64,000 nt of DNA from contig BAAHQB010000104.1 of assembly GCA_054601695.1 (NCBI GenBank), forward strand, positions 62,001-126,000, in the 5' to 3' direction. The DNA is from Amorphochlora amoebiformis. Lineage: Eukaryota > Cercozoa > Chlorarachniophyceae. The notes beneath the pieces are model-generated. The model did not search any database and was not told the origin of the DNA. It was given only the letters and a program-made list of their open reading frames with translations. Positions 56,856-64,000 of the stretch are shown here, one piece after another. Every line of letters begins with the position of its first letter. The stretch's first letter is position 1. The position numbers and the translations under genes are program-made.

Positions 56856-56943
56856 ATACATATATACACTATATATATATATATATATATATAAACATAT
56901 ATATATGTAATTATATAACGTTGTTTATTTTATCAGCACCTAG
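39324..56943 (+). CDS. Type II membrane GH47 alpha-1,2-mannosidase with a PAN/apple domain in its stem
   Basis: 29 exons, all in phase, 635 residues: 39324-39608, 40250-40306, 40967-41000, 41117-41166, 41416-41460, 42386-42432, 42649-42691, 43650-43709, 43859-43938, 44113-44215, 45259-45328, 45788-45843, 46815-46850, 47134-47220, 48710-48748, 49278-49325, 49566-49613, 50073-50164, 51748-51828, 52533-52600, 53350-53378, 53732-53770, 54076-54141, 54286-54372, 55091-55170, 55542-55580, 55756-55797, 56169-56258, 56937-56943. Order: cytosolic tail with RRSR; signal anchor about 44-67 ([20 protein letters not shown]); PAN/apple module 115-187 with six Cys (117, 141, 145, 151, 163, 185); GH47 catalytic domain from about 188. 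GH47 motifs are [73 protein letters not shown] and the calcium-binding FNTEAHP near the C-terminus. The enzyme trims mannose from N-glycans in the ER or Golgi. The usual LRPE motif reads QRPE (537-540), with the Glu kept. The intron at 42433 starts with GC. Confidence 0.93.
41030..41110 (+). repeat. Telomere-like array in GH47 gene intron 3
   Basis: Degenerate CCTAACCCTAA units fill most of the 116-base intron between the exons at 41000 and 41117, both of which encode parts of the PAN domain. Similar short tracts occur in nearby introns at 40080-40150, 42325-42372 and 42470-42490. Confidence 0.9.
46853..47132 (+). repeat. Telomere-like arrays with two copies of a conserved 40-base element
   Basis: This fills the intron between GH47 exons 13 and 14. 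Degenerate CCCTAA arrays are interrupted by GAGTCAATGGTCCTCGGACT-type elements at 46961-47003 and 47049-47089. Both continue as AA(G/A)ACATGCTGAATAATCTGA. Confidence 0.9.
47515..47880 (+). repeat. CT-rich polypyrimidine tract, about 365 bases
   Basis: Imperfect (CT)n with TTCTCT, CCCTCC and CTTCC variants. It includes three near-identical units of about 30 bases (TCTCTTCTCTGTCTTCCCTC) at 47553-47640. It lies in the intron after GH47 exon 14, with pyrimidines on the sense strand. Confidence 0.95.
48775..48832 (+). repeat. Telomere-like tract in GH47 intron 15
   Basis: A short (CCCTAA)n run starts 26 bases after the 5' splice site at 48749, with five near-perfect units and then degenerate ones. 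Confidence 0.9.
51005..51645 (+). repeat. Longest telomere-like array in the window, about 550 bases plus flanks
   Basis: CCCTAA-type units cover 51005-51575 in the intron between GH47 exons 18 and 19. They include a higher-order repeat CCTAACCCTAACCCGACGC (four to five copies, 51050-51135). A copy of the conserved 40-base element lies at 51579-51614, followed by more CCTAA units. Confidence 0.95.
51900..51966 (+). pseudogene. Diverged partial duplicate of GH47 exon 19
   Basis: The segment closely matches the 3' three quarters of exon 19 (51748-51828), only about 75 bases downstream of it. It reads [19 protein letters not shown] against [19 protein letters not shown]. The frame is open, but no good 3' splice site precedes it. 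Its apparent donor (GTATGT after TTAT) is in a different phase from the real one, so inclusion would shift the frame. Confidence 0.8.
52620..53130 (+). repeat. Interrupted CT-rich tracts in GH47 intron 20
   Basis: CT-rich blocks at about 52620-52710, 52755-52870, 52920-53000 and 53090-53130 are separated by short (TA)n/(TATG)n runs. Pyrimidines are on the sense strand. Confidence 0.9.
53771..53965 (+). repeat. Telomere-like array starting exactly at a 5' splice site
   Basis: The intron after GH47 exon 22 opens with GTAACCCTAGCCCTAACCCT, so the donor GTAACC is itself part of the CCCTAA array. The array continues for about 195 bases with eight perfect units near 53920-53965. Confidence 0.9.
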
Positions 56944-57718
56944 TCTCCTTCGAGTCATCTTCATGGAGGACTAATCTAGCTAATGTCCCTGCGAAGTTAA
57001 CCGATTGTCACAATGATCCTAGCTGATCGATTGAGGCTAGTATTCTGTTTGTTGAAGTACGATATACGATAGCTTAGCTAGTGTAGAGTGTCGCAAAAGC
57101 TATTCTGTATTATATGCTTCAAATTTAGATTAACAGATTGAGAGCCTCTAGCAGCAATGAGCTATATTTTAACTAGTTGTTGTCTAGTTTGTTAGCTCAA
57201 ACCCAGATTTTTTAAGTATGATGATCATTTAACTCATATCGTAATGATATATCATATCTAGTGTTGTGTGCGACTCTTCGGTAGATAAATGTAGTAGCTA
57301 TATATATATAGGTATACTACGTATCATTGGAGCCTGGTGCCACCGTGACTTGTGATTATGATACACAAATTACACAGGCTCAGAAGTTACGAAATATTGG
57401 CATGAGTTTTCGGTTTCATGTGTCTTTTGCCCGGCAGATATCTAGACTAGTAGATCTAGTAGATATCTAGGATATGTCTAGATGTGACAATACAAGCCTC
57501 GAAATCCACTCTAAATACTATTGGTAATTATAATGTAGTAATTTACTAACGCAAGTAGAGCTCCTCACTTCCGTCCAGTCTGTTAACACTGCTCGTGGTA
57601 ACACGTCTAGACGTTGCACAACGGTAATGTAGGCATATCGCTCAGTTGAACTGTGGAAAACGGAGGAGAGTAAGCACGCGCATGAGAACTTCAAAATTGG
57701 TGATTCATTTAACGATTT
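56944..57718. other. Convergent intergenic region between GH47 and OR, no gene seen
   Basis: 775 bases of mostly complex sequence with few repeats. It contains clustered CTAGATATCTAG-like palindromes near 57440-57480. It should hold both 3' UTRs. I see no supported frame. Confidence 0.6.
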
Positions 57719-58185
57719 CTAATTTACCGGGTCTATCCGAGGATCGTGCTCGCTAAACACCTTCTTGCCTGTCGCTGCGCACGACGTGCACATAACTTTC
57801 CCTAGGCTGGCGCAGTTATTGCAATTCTTGCCCTCGTGGATCCCGCTGCCCGCGCAAATCCCGCATGTTAGGTATCCGCTGCCTTGGCAGAACGTGCACA
57901 CCTGTACATAGCGCCACAGAGACGCGTGAGGTTAGCCAAAAATAGGGGTTAGGGTTTTTTTGGTATGATAGATGCTGCTTATTGAGTAATAAACTCCCCT
58001 ATATACTGGTACATGAGGGTATGACCGAAGGTAGATAACATGACCCATAGGAGGATAGTGGCCATGTAGACATGCATTCTAGGTTTATAAGAGGATGTAC
58101 AGCTGGCCGTGTAAGTGTATACATGGAGGCTTACAACCATGACAGCAGCAAATTGGCCTTGTGAGTATGTATACTGTACTTAGTT

Positions 58186-58221
<36 letters not shown>

Positions 58222-59099
58222 CATATACACATATAGCTTGGGCATCCTTAATCATATCAGATTGTATGAAATCAGATGAACTGTTTATATGTTAAAAAAA
58301 AACCTTAGGGTTACCCTTGAAGTTAGGCTAGGGTTAGGATAAGGGTTAGGATTAGGGTTAGGATTAGGGTTAAGGTTAGGATTTGGGTTAAGGGTTTGGT
58401 TAGGGTTAGTGTTAGGGTTAGGGTTGGGGTTAGGGTTGGGGATAGAGATAGCGAGGAGGGAGCATTAGGGTTAGGGTTAGGGTTAGGATTAGGGTTAGGA
58501 TTAGGGTTAGGGTTAGGGTTATGGATAGGGATAGGTTAGGGATAGGGATAGGGTTACGGTTAAGTTTGGGAGTGTTAGGGTTAGGGTTAGGGTTAGGGTT
58601 AGGGTTAGGGATAGGGTTAGGGTTAGGTTTAAGTTTGGGAGCGTTAGGATTAGGACTTTATACATATATACCTATGCATGCATATCTATATATATATATT
58701 TTTATATATATATGTGTGTGTGTGTGTGTGTACGTATATACATATATATATATATATAATACACATATAAATGTGCATTGATGTATGTAAATGTATCACT
58801 TATTGGTGTCATACACAAGATTCGTAAACATATACACACAGACATATATATATATATATGTGTATATATATATATTTATATATGTATATATGTATGCTTA
58901 TATATGTATATATATATACACACACACACACACATATATGTATGTATATATGTATATATATATATATATATGTATACATACCTTGGCTGACTGAGCTTTC
59001 TCGTTGTTGATTTCTACCACGAGTAACGCTGACAGCACGCCCACCATGCCTAGCATAAATATATTACATATATATATATATATGTTTTTAGATATTTAT

Positions 59100-59171
<72 letters not shown>

Positions 59172-59815
59172 CCAAATTTATAAAGGGAGAGAGAAAGAGA
59201 GAGAGAGAAATTAAAGAGAAAGAAAAGAGATGGAGAGATTGTGAGCCGGGGAGAGAGAGAGAGAGCGAGAGAGAGAGAGAGAGCAGAGAGAGAGAGAATA
59301 GAGAGATAGAGAGAGAGAGAAGAGAGAGAATAGAGAGATAGAGAGAGAGCGAGAGCGAGAGAGAGAAACAGAAGAGAGAGAATAGAGGGATAGAGGTGAG
59401 GAGAGCGAGAGAGATAGAGATAAGAGAGAGAATAGAGAGATAGAGAAGAGAGAGAGAGAGAGCGAGAAGAGAGAGAGACTAGAGAGAGAGAAGAGAGAGA
59501 ATAGAGAGATAGAGAGAGAGCGAGAGCGAGAGAGAGAAACAGAAGAGAGAGAATAGAGAGATAGAGGTGAGGAGATCGAGAGAAATAGAGATAAGAGAGA
59601 GAATAGAGAGATAGAGAACAGAGAGAGAGAGAGCGAGAAGAGAGAGAGACGAGAGAGAGAGAGAGCGAGAGCGCGAGCGCGAGAGAGAAGAGAGAGAACA
59701 GAGATAGAGAGAGAGCAGCAGCAAGAGAGAGAGAGAGAGAGAGAAGAGAGAGAATAGAGAGATAGAGAGAGAGGGAGAGCGAGACAGATAGGGATAAGAG
59801 AGAGACTAGAGAGAT

Positions 59816-59869
<54 letters not shown>

Positions 59870-60678
59870 CGAATAGAGAGAGAGAGAGCGAATAGAGAGA
59901 TAGAGAGAGAGAGGAGATCGAGACAGATAGGGATAAGAGAGAGACTGGAGAGATAGAGAGGGAGAGAGGAGAGCGAGAGAGAGATAGAGATAAAGAGAGA
60001 ATGGGAGGAGATAATCTTCGACAGCGCTAGGAAGACGAGGGAATGAAAAAGAGGGAGACAGAGGTTGTTTACTAACACATATTACCCATATTATAGTATG
60101 AATGTATGTGATATGTATGTGTATATGTATATATATTAAATATATATAAATATATATGTATATATATATATATATATATATAAGTATATATTAATATTAT
60201 ATAATATATACATAAAACGAAGTACAGGATGTTTATGAATATGTACACAGATATAAGACTCAGAGAGAGAGAGAGAGAGAATTGCGAAAAAATCGTGAAA
60301 TACCTCCGCAAAAAGAGGCAACGATGGGGTCGACTTCGGCAAGCTGTTCGGGCAAGCCAATGGTAGTGATGAAATCGTAGTAGGACTGTCCTCCAAGACC
60401 CATGCGCACCTGTGGTTTCGAGGGTTGTATTTGATTTCTTCATTGTAAGCGGAAATTGTATATGGGCTGAATTTCTGCTTGTGTGGGGGTATGTACGGCC
60501 ATGGTTTATATAATAATAATAATCATAATATGTGTATGAATATGTATTTTCATATGTGGATGTTGTGTGAAGATACATGGAGTATGTTGAATATCTATAT
60601 ATATATGTGTGTTATATCTATATATATATATAACATACATATCTATTAACCCATTCCCCTACGTGATATATGTATATG

Positions 60679-60744
<66 letters not shown>

Positions 60745-60766
60745 AGGATATATGTATCCATGAAGT

Positions 60767-60815
<49 letters not shown>

Positions 60816-60901
60816 ATAGTTTCCTGCGTGTATACATATGCCTGTATTTAGAGTCCACATACATACTTACATACACATATATATATGTATATATATACAT
60901 A

Positions 60902-60939
<38 letters not shown>

Positions 60940-62130
60940 TAATTATACAAAATCACATCCCAAACCTCAAGCAGAGGCGCGAAAAGGCCGCCAAAAGCGA
61001 TAACAGAAGTCACTGCTATCCAATAAAACTGCAGGTAGTCCTTGATTGTCTTCTTGTTGATGGGAGGGAAGTACGGCAGCGCAGACGGAAACCTCTCATC
61101 CTCGTTCACTTCTCGCACCTGAGAGAGAATGACTACTCACATCACATCGCATATATCTCAATCTCGTGTGGTGGGTGGAACTGGTTCATGATGTGTTGGT
61201 TGGAATTTGGTGGTGAGTGTGTGTTGTGTGTGTGTGTGTGTGTGTTTGTGTTGTATTCTTGGGTTGGGCTGAATGGTGCAATATTTGGGGGGGGAATATG
61301 TGTTATATTTTTTATATTTGAATGTATGGATTGTATTATATATTATATATTGTGCTATATTATATAATGTTGTATTATGTTATATTATAGTATGTTGTAT
61401 TATGTTATATAGTATGTTATAGTATGTTATATTGTATTATATTGTTATATTATATTGTATTATACTACATTGTATTATTTATTATACTATATCATATTAT
61501 ATTATATGATATGATATGATATAATATGATATGATATGATGATATGATATGATATGATATGATATGATATGATATTATATTATATTAGATTATATATTGT
61601 ACTGTATTGTATTGTATTGTATTCTATTATATTTTATTATATTATATCATATTATATATATTATACATTATATTATATTGTAATATATTGTATTATAGGA
61701 TATTATAATATAATATATATTATTATATATTATGTTATATTAGATTGTATTAGATTAGATTAGACTATATTATATTATATTATATTATATTATATTACAT
61801 TATGCTATATTATATTATATTACATTATATTAAATTATATTATGTTATTATATTACATCATATTATATTATATTATATTGTATTATATTATATTGTATTA
61901 TACTATATTATATTATATTATACTAAATTCTATTACATGGTATCATATTGTACTGCATTATATTAGCTTTAGATGTATATATATATATATATATGTATAT
62001 ATATACATATATATGAAGGTATGTATGTATTGTATTATATTATATTGTATTCTATGATACTAAATTATCTTACATTGTATCATATTGTATTATATTATGT
62101 TATCTTTAGATATATATATATATATATAAT

Positions 62131-62162
<32 letters not shown>

Positions 62163-62208
62163 TATCATAGGTATGTATGTATGCATAAATATGTATTATA
62201 AACGTTAT

Positions 62209-62244
<36 letters not shown>

Positions 62245-63264
62245 TAGGTATGTATGTATGCATAAATATGTAATATAAATATACATATATTATATATATT
62301 TTTTTATAGGTGTGTGTATAAATATACATGTACATGTATGTGTGAGTATTGTGCATACACATACCAATATGTCATATATATTCATCAACCTATATGTAGG
62401 TGGAAACTTACATTATGTATGTACACACTTACAGATAAATAAGCATACATTACATACGTATGTATATTTACCGTCTGAGTGCCACTCATACCGGGAACCT
62501 TGGCCTTGATTCTCTGTTGGATTCGTAGTCGTCTCACTTCCTCCATAAGCTGAAAGATGCGATTTCGTCGCGCTTGAATATTGGCTTCGATTTGAGCCTA
62601 ACAACGATAAATGGTCGATGAATTCCGAACTGATGCCAGCATCTACATGTTCTATAAGGCATATATGTTAAGAGGATATTTGTACAATGCTCATTTCGCC
62701 GTAGTTGGAGTCCTCCCCGAGCATGATAAAGTCTGGGGCTTGCTGGAGGCCACCATCAGAAGCATCGGACAGATCATAATCAGCCAGCGACAGGTTCAGC
62801 GATGTCAGAGTCTGGCTCACGCTCCCGCGCATGCCCCCAGAACTTCCCCCTAATCTTGTCTCAAGGCCTGTTCCAAGCGTCCCCGGCTCCGTCTCTTTTT
62901 GCTCAGCAGAAGGGCCGTCGAGGTTTGCGGCGGGGTCACTTGGTGTGTTTGTGGTCGCCCTACAGACGAGTAAGAGGGCAAGGTAGTTGCCCAGGCTATT
63001 GCTAAGGCCGTTACCAAGGCCATATCCTGGATTTCTGCTAACCCCCTTGCTATTAAGCGGAGGGGACAGCGCGCCAGTAAGCCTATTGGGAAGATACACA
63101 GGGCGAAAACGTTGGCTATGCTTGGACATCGCCGATAACCTCGCTCCTATATTCGAGGCACTGGTGGAGAATGCGAGGAACACAACCACCATCGACGCGA
63201 GCGCGCATGCATACACGTAAGATGCGCATGTCAAGCCGGATGATTTAGAAGTGCTCCTGTGCAT
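57719..63264 (-). CDS. OR: ORANGE (OR) protein: plastid DnaJ-like zinc-finger chaperone of carotenoid synthesis
   Basis: Six exons in transcript order: 63264-62686, 62597-62472, 61118-60966, 60409-60304, 59049-58982, 57901-57719; 404 residues, phases consistent. In plants OR stabilises phytoene synthase and promotes chromoplast formation. Family-specific segments, in order: [20 protein letters not shown] (about 201-220); membrane helix 1 [53 protein letters not shown]; membrane helix 2 [18 protein letters not shown]; a Cys-rich DnaJ-type zinc finger ([19 protein letters not shown], then [12 protein letters not shown] and CTSCAATG); and the OR signature end SEHDPRIDP. It is about 100 residues longer than plant OR, because exon 1 adds an N-terminal signal ([18 protein letters not shown]) and a Ser/Gly/Arg-rich leader, consistent with bipartite targeting to a complex plastid. 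Confidence 0.95.
58304..58652 (-). repeat. Telomere-like array in OR intron 5
   Basis: TTAGGG units with GGATAGGG and GGTTTGGG variants on the plus strand. On the OR sense strand this reads CCCTAA. A shared motif (GTTAAGTTTGGGAGTGTTAG near 58558, GTTTAAGTTTGGGAGCGTTA near 58626) marks an internal higher-order repeat of about 68 bases. Confidence 0.92.
59185..60010 (-). repeat. GA/CT-rich tract of about 825 bases in OR intron 4
   Basis: Imperfect (GA)n on the plus strand, so CT on the OR sense strand. It contains larger repeated units such as AGAGAGAATAGAGAGATAGA, present many times. A roughly 180-base block around 59325-59495 recurs at about 59505-59650 with small changes. Confidence 0.95.
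61310..62125. repeat. Imperfect TATTA/GATAT repeat field in OR intron 2
   Basis: About 800 bases of TATTATATTA-type sequence with TATTG variants, including a cleaner (GATAT)n block at about 61500-61575. This differs from the (TA)n found elsewhere in the window. Confidence 0.9.
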
Positions 63265-63677
63265 GAAGCTGAAAAATATTCAGGGTATCATCAGTGCTGG
63301 ACAACACAAGGCACAATACGAATCAGATGCGAATCAGTTTAGATAGCATCGTTTTGGTGAGGATTAGCATGGCCGTGGAGATTGCTTGGGAATGGTATGA
63401 CTCCACGTTCACAGCCAAGTATGCAAAACACGCAAGCACACACGTCATCTCCCATCGCCACACGTATATGCATGTATCGAACACGCACCAGTACGACAAT
63501 ACCTCTCACAACCCCTCTCGAGTTTATACCCCCCCCAATACCGCTAACTCATGCATTTTGAAATCTCTTGGTTTGGGGGGGGTACTCATGTCGGATTTGT
63601 GTCTGGGGCGGTGGGGATATATGAAAACCTACACCTTGTGTAGGAATGCATCTCAAATGTAGGCAATTTCGATGCTT
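63265..63677. other. Upstream region of OR, no gene seen
   Basis: 413 bases between the OR start codon and the stop of the next minus-strand gene. The plus-strand open frame through 63294-63662 lacks coding character beyond its first part (SMAVEIAWEWYDSTF) and shows no family resemblance. The OR promoter should lie here. Confidence 0.5.
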
Positions 63678-63876
63678 TCAATCTACTGAGGCGACCTGCT
63701 TGATACCCAAATCCACCTGCAAGGCCAACAAGCTCTTGCTGACCACCTCGACGACGGCCACAAAGTGGGGCCGGCTAGTGACGGATGCTCACGAATTTTG
63801 ACGGTCACTGACAGTAAACCCTATAGAAATACCTACGAGCGGCCCCGCTCTTTGGAGATACCCAGAGAGGATAACT
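63678..63876 (-). CDS. Partial unrecognised gene, last two exons (right edge)
   Basis: Two exons fit together in phase, 63876-63833 and 63774-63678 (stop TGA at 63680-63678), separated by a short 58-base GT-AG intron. The joined reading is SYPLWVSPKSGAARSRPHFV followed by AVVEVVSKSLLALQVDLGIK and QVASVD. Composition is protein-like and free of AT repeat, but the stretch is short and I recognise no family. The rest of the gene would lie beyond the window. A competing minus-strand open frame through 63995-63789 (RESRDYFRVILSGYLQRAG) cannot be excluded. Confidence 0.35.
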
Positions 63877-64000
63877 CTAAAATAATCTCGGGATTCCCTT
63901 CGAATCCCGGCCCCAAAGCGCACCCCAGTGGCCATTGTCAGGCGAGGACTCCTTGTCCCCTCTAACCGTTCTACCTTCTCTCCTCCTCGTTTCAATCGAC

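Noticed and set aside
59479-60078. Ser-Leu-rich frames
   Set aside because: They are translations of the GA/CT tract in OR intron 4.

Overview
This window comes from the nuclear genome of an intron-rich photosynthetic eukaryote. Coding sequence makes up roughly one sixth of it. It is split into short exons, many of 30-150 bases, separated by GT-AG introns that are mostly (TA)n with some (CA)n/(GT)n, CT-rich tracts and degenerate CCCTAA (telomere-like) arrays. Long open frames made of Tyr/Ile/His/Met are translated (TA)n and not genes. Three predicted plastid proteins (ORANGE/OR, a YebC-family protein and an HHL1-like protein) start with a hydrophobic ER-type signal followed by a basic, Ser/Thr-rich stretch. 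That is the bipartite leader expected for a plastid acquired by secondary endosymbiosis. With an OR gene, this would suit an alga with a green complex plastid such as a chlorarachniophyte. The organism assignment is inference.

Layout, left to right: (1) the edge of an unrecognised minus-strand gene (1-361); (2) a plus-strand gene (398-3549) for a protein with two HMG boxes fused to an NF-YC/CHRAC15-type histone fold; (3) a minus-strand quiescin sulfhydryl oxidase, QSOX (16923-5316); (4) a plus-strand plastid YebC/TACO1-family gene (17028-23058); (5) a plus-strand HHL1-like plastid gene (25263-31198); (6) a minus-strand FCP1-type RNA polymerase II CTD phosphatase with a BRCT domain (39181-31629); (7) a plus-strand, 29-exon gene (39324-56943) for a type II membrane GH47 alpha-mannosidase with a PAN/apple domain in its stem; (8) the minus-strand OR gene (63264-57719); (9) the last exons of another minus-strand gene at the right edge (63876-63678).

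I assembled the gene models by hand from splice signals, reading-frame phase and family resemblance. Phase is consistent across every junction of the YebC, FCP1, GH47, OR and HMG/histone-fold models. The QSOX model has an unresolved stretch between about 12032 and 9746 and an uncertain junction near 15000-14900. The HHL1-like model has two uncertain junctions. Two divergent gene pairs (QSOX/YebC and FCP1/GH47) are separated by only about 100-140 bases and probably share promoters. The other neighbours are mostly convergent. No functional pathway links all the genes, although QSOX and the GH47 enzyme both act on secretory proteins and OR, YebC and the HHL1-like protein are all plastid proteins.

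The most unusual observations are the two domain fusions (HMG-HMG-histone fold and PAN-GH47) and the intron content. The latter includes a 40-base conserved element embedded in telomere-like arrays, and CT tracts that lie mostly on the sense strand.
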